From Ignavibacteriales bacterium (GTDB lineage: Bacteria; Bacteroidota; Ignavibacteria; Ignavibacteriales; Melioribacteraceae): DNA of 21,834 nucleotides. The position numbers were made by a program, and so were the translations under genes. The notes under the pieces were generated by a model. The model was not told the DNA's origin and did not search any database. It saw nothing but the letters and a program-made list of their open reading frames with translations. This document shows positions 1 to 7,331 of the stretch, in pieces (within the stretch, counting starts at the first letter, position 1; the number at the start of each line of letters is the position of its first letter). The DNA lies in the NCBI GenBank assembly GCA_016929735.1, contig JAFGID010000230.1, positions 1 through 21,834 on the forward strand, written 5' to 3'.

Positions 1-74
1 AAAAAATAAATGAGAAACTATATAATTAAAAGTTACAAAATACTATTCAAATATAAAAATATTTTTTGATATTT

Positions 75-548
75 TTACTCTTGTTTTGCTTCTTCTGTAT
101 TTTCTTCTTTAACTTCTTCTTTTACTTCTTCAACTTTCTCTACTTTTTCTTCTTTCTTCAACTGAGATTCTTTCTGCTTCTTACTTTTTCTTTCAAGAAG
201 TTTCTTTTGAATTTCAGATTTTCTTTGTTCTTTTAATGCTGTCCATTCTTCCATCTTTGCTTTAATTTCATCTTCCGTTAATCCTTTTCGAATTAATTCA
301 CGCTTTAAAAGAACACCAGCACCACTCAAAATATTCCTTACAGTATCAGTAGGTTGAGCACCAACATTTAGCCAATATAATGCTCTTTCGGAATTAATTT
401 CTGTTGTAGAATTTTCTGATTTGGGATTATACAATCCAATCGTTTCAATAAATTTTCCATCGCGCGGTGATCTCGCATCGGCAACAACAACTCTATAAAT
501 AGGTTGTCTCTTCTTACCTAATCGCATTAATCTTAACTTAACTGCCAA
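75..548 (-). CDS. rpsP: 30S ribosomal protein bS16 with charged C-terminal tail
   Basis: Ribosomal protein of the small subunit, binding 16S rRNA during 30S assembly. Residues 1-80 carry the family pattern: the N-terminal VKLRLMRLGKKRQPIYRVVVAD stretch (residues 3-24), the DGKFIETIGLYNP segment (30-42) and RALYWLNVGAQPTDTVRNIL (55-74). The start codon is TTG, not ATG (plus-strand caa at 546-548). It is fixed by the conserved N-terminus and by a strong GGAGG Shine-Dalgarno 9 nt upstream. Residues 108-157 form a Lys/Glu-rich, low-complexity tail that makes the protein (157 aa) about twice the length of the minimal family; long tails are known in Bacteroidota-type bS16. It lies 26 bp downstream of ffh, a common order. 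The usual next genes (rimM, trmD, rplS) would lie beyond the window edge. Confidence 0.97.
   Translation of the reverse strand: MAVKLRLMRLGKKRQPIYRVVVADARSPRDGKFIETIGLYNPKSENSTTEINSERALYWLNVGAQPTDTVRNILSGAGVLLKRELIRKGLTEDEIKAKMEEWTALKEQRKSEIQKKLLERKSKKQKESQLKKEEKVEKVEEVKEEVKEENTEEAKQE
78..227 (-). repeat. Low-complexity Lys/Glu-coding tract at the end of rpsP
   Basis: The plus strand reads as runs of ctt/ttc trinucleotides; the minus strand is purine-rich GAA/AAG-type codons. It encodes residues 108-157 of bS16, almost entirely K, E, Q, V and S. This is a compositional repeat in a disordered, charged tail, not a mobile element. Such triplet-rich tracts are prone to length change between strains. 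Confidence 0.7.
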
Positions 549-557
549 GTTTTGTTT

Positions 558-562
558 CCTCC
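558..562 (-). promoter_or_regulatory. Strong Shine-Dalgarno of rpsP (decides a TTG start)
   Basis: GGAGG on the minus strand (cctcc on plus), 9 nt upstream of the TTG codon at 548. It lies in the 26-bp ffh-rpsP gap. It supports TTG rather than the internal Met8 as the start, and it is one of the best ribosome binding sites in the window. Confidence 0.85.
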
Positions 563-574
563 AATTGTTTTCTT

Positions 575-1906
575 TTAACTGTATTTTATTGATTTAATAT
601 TTTTGAATTTATTCATACCTTTTGTATTAAAGGATTTCATCATCTTTTGCATTTCTGTAAATTGTTTCAGTAATCTATTAACATCCTGTATTGTATTACC
701 ACTACCTCTTGCTATCCTTAATCTTCTGCTTCCATTCAATATCTTTGGGTTATTCCTTTCTTTCTTTGTCATCGATTGAACTATCGACTCAACTTTCACC
801 AATTGATTGTCTTCAACATTCATATTTTTAACTGCCGAGCCAACTCCGGGAATCATGCCAAGCAAAGATTTCAAAGAACCCATTTTTTTAATCATTTTGA
901 TTTGTTTTAAGAAATCATTAAAATCAAATTGATTTGACAATAATCTTTTCTCTAGATGCTCTGCTTCCCTATCATCAAATTGTTCTTGTGCTTTTTCAAC
1001 AAATGTTACAACATCACCTTTACCCAATATTCTTGAAGCCAATCTATCGGGATGAAAAATCTCAATCATATCTAATTTTTCACCTGTGCTAATAAACTTG
1101 ATCGGTTTATCAACCACAGCTTTAATAGATAAAGCACATCCTCCTTTCGCATCACCATCCAATTTTGTAAGAACAACACCATCAAATTCTATTGCATCAT
1201 TGAAGGCTTTTGCAGAATTAACAGCATCCTGTCCAATCATAGAATCAACAACGAATAATATTTCATTAGGGTTTACAGATTTTTTTATATTCCTTATCTC
1301 CGTCATTAAATCTTCATCAATATGAAGTCGACCTGCTGTATCAATCACAATCATATTAAAATTATTTTCTTCTGCAAATTCTAAAGCTCTTTCCGAAATA
1401 GAAACTGGATTATTGCTTCCATTGATTGAAAAAACATCAATATTAACTTGCTTGCCTAATAATCTTAATTGTTCAATAGCCGCCGGTCTATAAATGTCTG
1501 CTGCGACTAAAAGAACTTTTCTATTATTCTTATTTAAATAATTTGCTAATTTAGCTGCAAAAGTGGTTTTTCCACAACCTTGTAGTCCAACCAACATAAT
1601 TTTTGTAATCCCTGATGCATTAACCGATAATTCATGAACTTTGCTACCCATCAAAGAAATAAGTTCATCATTTATTATTTTTGTTATAAGTTGCCCCGGC
1701 GTAACAGAATTTAATACTTCTCTGCCGATAGCTTTAGTCTTAACATTATCTATAAAATCTTTGGCAACTTTGTAATTTACATCAGCATCTAGTAAAATTC
1801 TTCGTATCTCTCTTAAAGTATCTGAAATATTTTGCTCAGAAATTCTTCCCTGTCCAGTAATTTTTTTTATTGCTTTTTCAAGTTTATCGTTTAATATTTC
1901 AAACAT
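575..1906 (-). CDS. ffh: Signal recognition particle GTPase Ffh (SRP54)
   Basis: Cytosolic SRP GTPase that binds signal sequences and 4.5S RNA and delivers ribosome-nascent chains to FtsY and SecYEG. Using the ATG at 1906 (443 aa): N domain about 1-90, then the G domain with P-loop GLQGCGKTT at 107-115, DTAGR at 189-193, TKLD at 247-250 and the STGEK closing loop at 273-277. The C-terminal M domain holds the RNA-binding RRLRIARGSG motif (394-403) and Met-rich helices (MIKKMG, MQKMMKSF). A TTG 9 nt further upstream (1915) could extend it by three residues, but MFEILNDKL matches the usual Ffh N-terminus. No Shine-Dalgarno is seen. It sits 41 bp after atpG and 26 bp before rpsP, so it may be read through from the ATP synthase genes. 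The P-loop Cys111, where Ser or Ala is usual, is the only oddity. Confidence 0.97.
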   Translation of the reverse strand: MFEILNDKLEKAIKKITGQGRISEQNISDTLREIRRILLDADVNYKVAKDFIDNVKTKAIGREVLNSVTPGQLITKIINDELISLMGSKVHELSVNASGITKIMLVGLQGCGKTTFAAKLANYLNKNNRKVLLVAADIYRPAAIEQLRLLGKQVNIDVFSINGSNNPVSISERALEFAEENNFNMIVIDTAGRLHIDEDLMTEIRNIKKSVNPNEILFVVDSMIGQDAVNSAKAFNDAIEFDGVVLTKLDGDAKGGCALSIKAVVDKPIKFISTGEKLDMIEIFHPDRLASRILGKGDVVTFVEKAQEQFDDREAEHLEKRLLSNQFDFNDFLKQIKMIKKMGSLKSLLGMIPGVGSAVKNMNVEDNQLVKVESIVQSMTKKERNNPKILNGSRRLRIARGSGNTIQDVNRLLKQFTEMQKMMKSFNTKGMNKFKNIKSIKYS

Positions 1907-1947
1907 AGTTAGCAATTATACGAAAAATAAGTCATTTTTTCAAGTTA

Positions 1948-2832
1948 TTAATCGTTAATCAGGGCATTTGCACCACTAACTATCTCCAAAATCTCTCTTG
2001 TAATACTATCTTGACGTTTTTTATTGTATTCCGAAGAAAGTAACCTAATAATTTCTTTCGTGTTTTCTGTGGCCATATCCATCGCAAGCATTCTTGCCGA
2101 TAATTCAGAAGCATAAGAATCTATTAAAACTTGCCATATTTCAGAACTCAAATATTTTGGTGTCAACGATTGAATCAAAGAACGAGTATCTGGTTCAAGA
2201 ATATACTTCTCACACAAATTCTTATCACCTTGAGTGCAGTCGGATATTTTAAGCGGAAGAAATTGCTTACATCTTACTGTAGATTTCGCTGTGGATAAGA
2301 ATTCATTATAAATTATATATACCTTGTCATATTTTAATTTTTGATAACTTTCACTAATAATTTTCGATAATTTTATCGAAATGTCATATTTCAATTCAAC
2401 AAAAAGATGTAAATAATTACGTTCTATTTTGAATTTATTTTTCCTTAAATATTCGTACCCTTTCCGTCCTATACAAATAAATGAAACGTTCTCACTATCA
2501 AAATAATTCCTGTACTCAGGTATTATTTCATTTTCCAAATAACGAAATAAATTTAAATTAAAACTTCCACATAATCCCCTATCAGATGTAACAATAATAA
2601 ATAGTATATTTTTTGTATCTCTTTCATCAAAATAAATATTGCCACTAACAGAGTTCAGTGTGCTAATTTCTGATAAGATGAATTTGAGATTATTAAAATA
2701 ATTTTTAAAACTTAAAATATGTTGTTGTAATTTTCTAAGCCGAGCAACCGAAACCATTTTCATAGCTTTTGTAATCTGCTGAGTATTTTTAACTCCAGAA
2801 ATTCTATTCTTAATATCTTTCAAGGAGGGCAT
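1948..2832 (-). CDS. atpG: F1Fo ATP synthase gamma subunit
   Basis: Central rotor shaft of F1, linking the alpha3beta3 head to the c-ring at the inner face of the cytoplasmic membrane. The family's two coiled-coil termini are clear: the N-terminal helix MPSLKDIKNRISGVKNTQQI (residues 1-20) followed by TKAMKMVSVARLRK, and the C-terminal helix with ARMLAMDMATENTKEII and ITREILEIVSGANAL. At 294 aa the length is normal. The ATG lies 8 bp after the atpA stop, and no Shine-Dalgarno is evident, so translational coupling to atpA is likely. The gene normally next, atpD (beta), is absent; ffh follows instead. Confidence 0.97.
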   Translation of the reverse strand: MPSLKDIKNRISGVKNTQQITKAMKMVSVARLRKLQQHILSFKNYFNNLKFILSEISTLNSVSGNIYFDERDTKNILFIIVTSDRGLCGSFNLNLFRYLENEIIPEYRNYFDSENVSFICIGRKGYEYLRKNKFKIERNYLHLFVELKYDISIKLSKIISESYQKLKYDKVYIIYNEFLSTAKSTVRCKQFLPLKISDCTQGDKNLCEKYILEPDTRSLIQSLTPKYLSSEIWQVLIDSYASELSARMLAMDMATENTKEIIRLLSSEYNKKRQDSITREILEIVSGANALIND

Positions 2833-2840
2833 TATAATAC

Positions 2841-4391
2841 CTATTCAGAAGATTTGAACTTTTGTAAATATTCTAGAGCTGCTTTCCCAATAATTTCTTC
2901 GGATTCTTTAGATAAAGTTTTTGAAGAATTTATTTTTTCATAAATACCAGAATAATTAATTCTTATATACTCAATAACCTCATCCTGAAATCTCTTTATA
3001 TCATTTATTTTAACGGATTCTAATAAATCTCTTATTCCCAAGTATACAATTATTACTTGTGTTACTACATCTATTGGATTATATTGGTTCTGTTTAAGTA
3101 ACTCGACTAATCGAGCACCTTTAGCAAGTATTTTCTGTGTAGCTTTATCAAGCTCTGAACCAAATTTTGCAAAAGCTTCCAATTCTCGAAACTGAGCAAG
3201 GTCTATCTTCAATGAACCTGCAACTTTTTTCATCGCCTTTATCTGAGCATTTCCACCCACGCGAGAGACACTTATTCCTACATTAATAGCAGGTCTAACT
3301 CCGATATTGAATAGATTCGGTTCAAGATAAATTTGGCCGTCAGTAATAGAAATTACATTAGTTGGAATATAAGCAGCAACATCACCCTGTTGTGTTTCAA
3401 TTATGGGAAGAGCGGTAAGACTACCTCCTCCAAGTTCATTAGATAATTTTGATGCTCTTTCAAGCAATCTGGAATGTAGATAAAATACATCTCCGGGATA
3501 TGCTTCTCTTCCTGGCGGTCTTTTTAATAATAACGATAACTCACGATATGCTACAGCTTGTTTCGATAAATCATCATAAACGATTAAAGCATGTTCTTTA
3601 TTATCCCTAAAATACTCACCCAGTGTAGCTCCTGAATAGGGTGCAATATACTGCAATGATGCGGGTGATGATGCAGGAGCAGAAATAACAGTAGTATATT
3701 CCATCGCTCCTGATGATTCGAGTTTTGAGACAACTTGAGCAATTGTAGAATTTTTTTGTCCGATTGCAACATAAATACAATACACAGGTTCAATGCCATA
3801 CTTTTTGGCTTCATCTGTGTGAGTAAATTTTTGATTTATTATCGTGTCAATTGCAATGGTTGTTTTCCCCGTTTGTCTGTCGCCAATAATTAATTCTCTC
3901 TGCCCTCTTCCTATCGGCATCATTGAATCAATAGCTGTAATTCCAGTTTGAAGCGGCTCCTTGACTGGCTCCCTTTGAATAACACCGACAGCTTTTCTTT
4001 CAATGGGCATATATCTATCAAAATTTACTTTACCCTTACCATCAACAGGTTCACCCAGAGGATTTACAACTCTTCCTAACAAACCTTTACCAACAGGGAA
4101 CGATGCAACCCGCTTTGTCCTTTTAACAACATCTCCTTCTTTGATTAAATTACTATCACCAAAAAGCACAACTCCTATATTATCTTCTTCAAGATTAAGC
4201 ACCATACCCATTACATTATGTGGCAATTCGACAAGTTCACCAGCCATAACTTCTGAAAGTCCATAAATACGTGCTATTCCATCTCCGACTTGTAAAACAG
4301 TACCAATTTCATATATATCTATTTCAGTTTCAAAATTAGTAATTTGTTTTCTTAATATATTTGATATTTCTTCTGGTTTTATTCTACTCAT
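2841..4391 (-). CDS. atpA: F1Fo ATP synthase alpha subunit
   Basis: Non-catalytic nucleotide-binding subunit of the F1 head, alternating with beta in the hexamer. All landmark motifs are present in 516 aa: N-terminal beta-barrel (to about residue 95), Walker A GDRQTGKT at 170-177, Walker B region ALIVYDD at 268-274, RPPGREAYPGDVFYLHSRLLER at 291-312, and the family signature PAINVGISVSRVGG at 367-380 with Arg377, the arginine that reaches the neighbouring catalytic site. The C-terminal helical domain is complete. The start ATG (4391) is 9 bp after the atpH stop, with no Shine-Dalgarno. It is cotranscribed with atpH and atpG. Confidence 0.99.
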   Translation of the reverse strand: MSRIKPEEISNILRKQITNFETEIDIYEIGTVLQVGDGIARIYGLSEVMAGELVELPHNVMGMVLNLEEDNIGVVLFGDSNLIKEGDVVKRTKRVASFPVGKGLLGRVVNPLGEPVDGKGKVNFDRYMPIERKAVGVIQREPVKEPLQTGITAIDSMMPIGRGQRELIIGDRQTGKTTIAIDTIINQKFTHTDEAKKYGIEPVYCIYVAIGQKNSTIAQVVSKLESSGAMEYTTVISAPASSPASLQYIAPYSGATLGEYFRDNKEHALIVYDDLSKQAVAYRELSLLLKRPPGREAYPGDVFYLHSRLLERASKLSNELGGGSLTALPIIETQQGDVAAYIPTNVISITDGQIYLEPNLFNIGVRPAINVGISVSRVGGNAQIKAMKKVAGSLKIDLAQFRELEAFAKFGSELDKATQKILAKGARLVELLKQNQYNPIDVVTQVIIVYLGIRDLLESVKINDIKRFQDEVIEYIRINYSGIYEKINSSKTLSKESEEIIGKAALEYLQKFKSSE

Positions 4392-4400
4392 AAATAATAT

Positions 4401-4943
4401 TTAATTTTGAACAATTAATTTTTTCTTTAATTTATTAAATTGATTTTTTAGTGATGCATCAATAATTTTATCACCTATTTGAATTATAAATCCACCGATA
4501 AGATTTTTATCTTGAGTATAATCAACTTCAATTTTTTGTTTAGTAAACTTTTTAATTAATTGATTCACTTCGATTTTTTGCTTATCTGATAATGGAATGG
4601 AAGAACGAACCAAGACATTCGAATATCCCAACATTTCGTTTTTCAACTCTTTTATTCGGTTGATTATTAAGATTATATATTTCTCCCTATTCTTTTTGAT
4701 GAGAAGAAGCAAAAGATTTAAAGTCTCTTTTGAAATAATTTGGGATAAAATAATAGTAACAACTTCTATTTTTTTTTCCTTTCGCAATGTAGGACTCAGA
4801 TAAAATGCTTTAAACTCCTTGGATGTTCGAAAAACGTTATCAACGAAATTAACATCTTTCTCAATCTTATCCAAATTTTTCCTTGATAATGACTCGTCGA
4901 GAATTGCTTTAGCATATCTGGTTGTGAGTGTGGAATCATTCAT
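4401..4943 (-). CDS. atpH: F1Fo ATP synthase delta subunit (OSCP)
   Basis: Peripheral-stalk subunit that ties the F1 crown to the b subunits. The 180-aa length is typical. The N-terminal helical domain begins with LTTRYAKAILDESL, and the C-terminus has the family's GGFIIQIGDKIIDASLKNQF segment (about residues 150-169) followed by a short basic helix. Its ATG overlaps the end of atpF by 8 bp (ATGAATGA arrangement), a classic translational-coupling overlap. No strong Shine-Dalgarno is seen. The assignment rests on position between atpF and atpA plus the C-terminal motif, because this subunit is weakly conserved in general. Confidence 0.95.
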   Translation of the reverse strand: MNDSTLTTRYAKAILDESLSRKNLDKIEKDVNFVDNVFRTSKEFKAFYLSPTLRKEKKIEVVTIILSQIISKETLNLLLLLIKKNREKYIILIINRIKELKNEMLGYSNVLVRSSIPLSDKQKIEVNQLIKKFTKQKIEVDYTQDKNLIGGFIIQIGDKIIDASLKNQFNKLKKKLIVQN

Positions 4944-5493
4944 TTAATTTTCCACTCATATTTTTAATATATTTATTAATAATTTGAGTATGTGCTTCTT
5001 TGTCTAATTTTTCTTTAATTACTTTTTCAGCAGACTCTATAGCAAGTAAAGCGATCTGGTCTTTCATCTGAGTATAAGCATCTATCTTTAATTTTTCAAT
5101 CTCAATTTTGGCATCCTCGAGCATTTTTTTTGTTTCATTCTTTGTATCATCTAAAATCTGCTTTTTTAACTTTTCCGAATATTCACGACCTTGTGCGATA
5201 ATTTCTTTTGCTTCAGTTTCTACATTTTTAATTTTTTCATTGGAAATATTTGCAAGTTTCTCAGCTTCCTCTTTTGCTTTTTCTGCTTTTTCTAAAGAAT
5301 CTTTTATAAAATCTTCTCGATTTTCGAGTGATTTCAATATTGGTTTCCAGGCAAATTTCTTGAGGACTATTAAAAGTAAAATAAAAGTAATAGAAGTCCA
5401 AAATATGACACCGAAATTAATATCCAATATTCCAGTGGTTGATTCTTCTTCCTGTAGTATAACAGCTAAGTATGAAAAAATGGCAGCAATCAT
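4936..5493 (-). CDS. atpF: F1Fo ATP synthase b subunit
   Basis: Membrane-anchored peripheral stalk of Fo. One transmembrane helix at about residues 28-46 (FGVIFWTSITFILLLIVLKKF) is followed by the hallmark KKFAWKPIL (45-53) and then a long Lys/Glu/Ala-rich right-handed coiled coil to the end of the 185-aa protein. An additional short hydrophobic stretch precedes it at residues 1-13 (MIAAIFSYLAVIL), separated by an acidic linker; this may be a second anchor, a signal-like sequence, or an over-long start, although no better internal ATG precedes the helix. There is no Shine-Dalgarno. It starts 17 bp after atpE and overlaps atpH by 8 bp. Confidence 0.96.
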   Translation of the reverse strand: MIAAIFSYLAVILQEEESTTGILDINFGVIFWTSITFILLLIVLKKFAWKPILKSLENREDFIKDSLEKAEKAKEEAEKLANISNEKIKNVETEAKEIIAQGREYSEKLKKQILDDTKNETKKMLEDAKIEIEKLKIDAYTQMKDQIALLAIESAEKVIKEKLDKEAHTQIINKYIKNMSGKLNE

Positions 5494-5510
5494 AATAAGA
5501 CAAACTTATA

Positions 5511-5729
5511 CTATTTGAAAAGCGCTAATAAACATATAATTAAAGCGAAAAAAGCAATACCTTCGATTAACGCAGCAGCAATAAGCATTGTTGTTCTAAT
5601 ATTATTTGCTGCTTCCGGTTGTCTACCGATTGAATCCATTGCGGCACTTGCTAATCTACTTATTCCAAATGCCCCGCCTATTACGGTTAAAGCTGCTGCT
5701 ACTGCTGCTGCAATGTAGGTAAATTCCAT
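5511..5729 (-). CDS. atpE: F1Fo ATP synthase c subunit (rotor ring)
   Basis: Proteolipid of the proton-driven rotor ring. This 72-aa hairpin has helix 1 with the Gly-rich VIGGAFGISRLASAA pattern (17-30), the polar loop RQP at 36-38, and helix 2 with AALIEGIAFFALI, placing the ion-carrying carboxylate at Glu56. Residue 57 is Gly, and I see no Ser/Thr next to the Glu as in Na+-type c subunits, so proton coupling is the likelier reading (inference). It has a clear Shine-Dalgarno (AAGGAG, 6 nt spacing), unlike its operon neighbours. That fits the need for many c copies per enzyme. The 12-bp gap after atpB holds this site. Confidence 0.98.
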   Translation of the reverse strand: MEFTYIAAAVAAALTVIGGAFGISRLASAAMDSIGRQPEAANNIRTTMLIAAALIEGIAFFALIICLLALFK

Positions 5730-5735
5730 ATTTTT

Positions 5736-5741
5736 CTCCTT
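5736..5741 (-). promoter_or_regulatory. Shine-Dalgarno of atpE
   Basis: AAGGAG on the minus strand, 6 nt before the atpE ATG, abutting the atpB stop codon. It is the only consensus-quality ribosome binding site among the ATP synthase genes here, so it probably raises c-subunit output relative to its single-copy partners. Confidence 0.75.
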
Positions 5742-6590
5742 TTAATGTTCTTGATATATAGCTAATCCAATAAATAATGATGTTAACATTGTAAAAATAT
5801 ATGCTTGAATAAGAGCGACTAAAATTTCAAGCATTGTAATAAATAAAGAAAATAATACCGAAATAGGTATTACGAAAATTTCAGCAAAAAGGTATTGTTT
5901 GAATAAAAATATTAAGCTAAGTAGTACAAGCAATGCAATATGTCCTGCTGTCATATTCGCGAATAAACGAATAGCAAGAGCAAAAGGTTTAATAAATTGA
6001 CTTAATATTTCAATTGGTATAATTATAATTGCTATAAAAAGATTTACTCCTTTTGGTACAAGTCCTTTAAAATATTGAACGAATCCATGTTTAATGATTC
6101 CACCCGCCTGAATTGCAATAAAAGAAAATATAGCCAAAGTTCCCGTTACAGAAATATTTGCTGTAGGAGTAGAACTATAAGGTATTAATCCTATTATGTT
6201 TAAAGTAATGATTAAGAAAAAAACTGTTAATAAATAAGGTAGCAATCTTTTGTAATATTTTCCAATAGTAGGTTTAACGATTTCATCGCGTACAAAAATA
6301 ATGATTATCTCAATCAGGTTGGTAAATCCTTTTGGAATTTGCGATCTTTTATAAGACTTTACAACGTATAACAATAAAAAAATAAGAATTATTGATGCAA
6401 CCCACAAATATATCACATGTTTAGTGATGGAAATATCTATCCCAAATAAATTAATTTGTGGAAGATGGATTGTTCCCATTGGTTCAAACGAAATTTCTTT
6501 ACTGTCCAATACATGGCGGTAGATCCAATCGTTTTGATTGCTGGAAGTTTTTTGTATTGTATCACTAATTGTCGTTGTAAAGTTATTCAT
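5742..6590 (-). CDS. atpB: F1Fo ATP synthase a subunit
   Basis: Integral Fo subunit forming the proton half-channels against the c-ring. The 282-aa protein has a roughly 55-residue N-terminal segment, then hydrophobic helices at about 58-78, 117-136, 148-162, 182-200, 215-230 and 237-275. The essential arginine is Arg208 in the motif KPFALAIRLFANMTAGH (201-217), and the late helix contains the EILVALIQAYIFTMLTSLFIG segment typical of the family. It starts at the ATG at 6590, 100 bp after the AtpZ-like gene, the longest spacing in this part of the window. A possible promoter lies in that gap. No good Shine-Dalgarno is seen. Confidence 0.97.
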   Translation of the reverse strand: MNNFTTTISDTIQKTSSNQNDWIYRHVLDSKEISFEPMGTIHLPQINLFGIDISITKHVIYLWVASIILIFLLLYVVKSYKRSQIPKGFTNLIEIIIIFVRDEIVKPTIGKYYKRLLPYLLTVFFLIITLNIIGLIPYSSTPTANISVTGTLAIFSFIAIQAGGIIKHGFVQYFKGLVPKGVNLFIAIIIIPIEILSQFIKPFALAIRLFANMTAGHIALLVLLSLIFLFKQYLFAEIFVIPISVLFSLFITMLEILVALIQAYIFTMLTSLFIGLAIYQEH

Positions 6591-6634
6591 AAAAAATCTC
6601 AGTTCAAAAATTCATACTTAAACAGAATATTTCA

Positions 6635-6663
6635 ATCATAAATTTTATATTTCTGAATAACAA
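6635..6663 (-). promoter_or_regulatory. Possible sigma-70-type promoter upstream of atpB
   Basis: On the minus strand, TTGTTA (6658-6663), a 17-nt spacer and TATGAT (6635-6640) match 4/6 and 5/6 of the E. coli-type consensus. Transcription would start near 6628, about 38 nt before atpB. The region is very AT-rich, so chance matches are easy, and promoter consensus in this phylum may differ from E. coli. It is weak evidence for an internal start of the core ATP synthase unit. Confidence 0.3.
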
Positions 6664-6690
6664 ATTCAAATTTGTAAAAAGATAATTTAT

Positions 6691-6951
6691 CTATTCAAAC
6701 TGATTATTGTTTGACTTTTTTTTATCAAGTTCAATTATTGTTCTAATAAATCTATATATACCTGTAAAAGTACCGAGAAAAGACAAAGTCACCGTTATGA
6801 AAGGGAAAGTATCCAGATTATCATCAAGCAGTTTTCCAAGAAAAAATGCAATAAGAATTGTAACGGCTAATTGTGTCCCGATATTAAAATAATATGTTAG
6901 TCCCTTTGGAAAACCATTATTATTTTGATTCGAGTTTTTTGTCTTTGTCAT
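6691..6951 (-). CDS. AtpZ/AtpI-family small membrane protein
   Basis: An 86-aa protein with two predicted transmembrane helices (about 23-41 and 48-67) joined by the family-like turn FFLGKLLDDNLDTFP, that is, a GxxLDxxLxTxP pattern at 39-50, followed by GTFTGIYRFIR. Proteins of this family precede atpB in many operons and have been linked to c-ring assembly or Mg2+ supply in other bacteria; the role here is inferred from family and position. The only plausible start is the ATG at 6951, because no other ATG, GTG or TTG lies between it and the first helix. It therefore overlaps the end of the bactofilin gene by 32 bp in another frame. No Shine-Dalgarno is apparent. Confidence 0.85.
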   Translation of the reverse strand: MTKTKNSNQNNNGFPKGLTYYFNIGTQLAVTILIAFFLGKLLDDNLDTFPFITVTLSFLGTFTGIYRFIRTIIELDKKKSNNNQFE

Positions 6952-7327
6952 CTAATTTACTATATATATTTGTTGTTGCTGCCTCGCCACTCATTCTACT
7001 CTTACCATCAAACCTAGTTCCTTCTTCCATTACTAGTATCTTGCTAGCTAAATCTCCTTTTACAACGGCTTTAGTACCTAGAACGATCTTTTCACTTGCA
7101 GCTATTGTTCCCTCAAAACGACCATTCAAAATGATATTATTAATTTTTACATCACCTTTTAATTCAGCGGTTTCTCCTACAACTAAACTTCCCTCAACTG
7201 TTACGTTTCCAATAATTTTACCGTCTACCCTAAGATTTCCTTTTGAGTGAATATTTCCTTCTACCTTCATTCCTTGGCTAATTACGCCAATTTCTTTTGA
7301 ATATTCAGCTTCTTTTTTGCCTAACAT
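6920..7327 (-). CDS. Bactofilin-family cytoskeletal protein
   Basis: A 135-aa polymer-forming protein (bactofilin, formerly DUF583). Residues 14-110 show the short beta-solenoid rhythm of the family: GVISQGMKVEGNIHSKGNLRVDG at 14-36, then repeated V-x-G/L-x-G turns (GNVTVEGSLVVG, ELKGDVKINN, GRFEGTIAASEKIVLG, AVVKGDLASKILVMEEG), with short charged tails at both ends. Bactofilins self-assemble without nucleotide and scaffold wall enzymes at the inner membrane. The M23 endopeptidase encoded 4 bp upstream is the kind of partner known from Helicobacter (CcmA with Csd proteins) and Hyphomonas (BacA with LmdC). An AGGGGA ribosome binding site lies in the last codons of the M23 gene. The end overlaps the AtpZ-like gene by 32 bp. 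Confidence 0.93.
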   Translation of the reverse strand: MLGKKEAEYSKEIGVISQGMKVEGNIHSKGNLRVDGKIIGNVTVEGSLVVGETAELKGDVKINNIILNGRFEGTIAASEKIVLGTKAVVKGDLASKILVMEEGTRFDGKSRMSGEAATTNIYSKLDDKDKKLESK

Positions 7328-7331
7328 TTTT

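Noticed and set aside
1..74. AT-rich DNA after rpsP, checked for a terminator or the start of rimM
   Set aside because: No minus-strand ATG and no G+C-bearing hairpin; only A/T palindromes such as AAAAATATTTTT. The next gene must start beyond the window.
5108..5518. 136-codon plus-strand open frame opposite atpF
   Set aside because: Reverse-strand shadow of a Lys/Glu/Ala-rich coiled coil (giving Ser/Phe-rich translation); no ribosome site or family resemblance.
6661..6674. Short palindrome CAAATT-2-AATTTG in the AtpZ-atpB gap
   Set aside because: Loop too small for a stable RNA hairpin and no T-run; could equally be chance in AT-rich DNA.
6894..7250. 118-codon open frame on the plus strand opposite bactofilin
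   Set aside because: It lies antisense to a well-recognised gene, has no recognisable domain, and its hydrophobic Ser/Leu-rich composition is what the reverse strand of a bactofilin gene gives.
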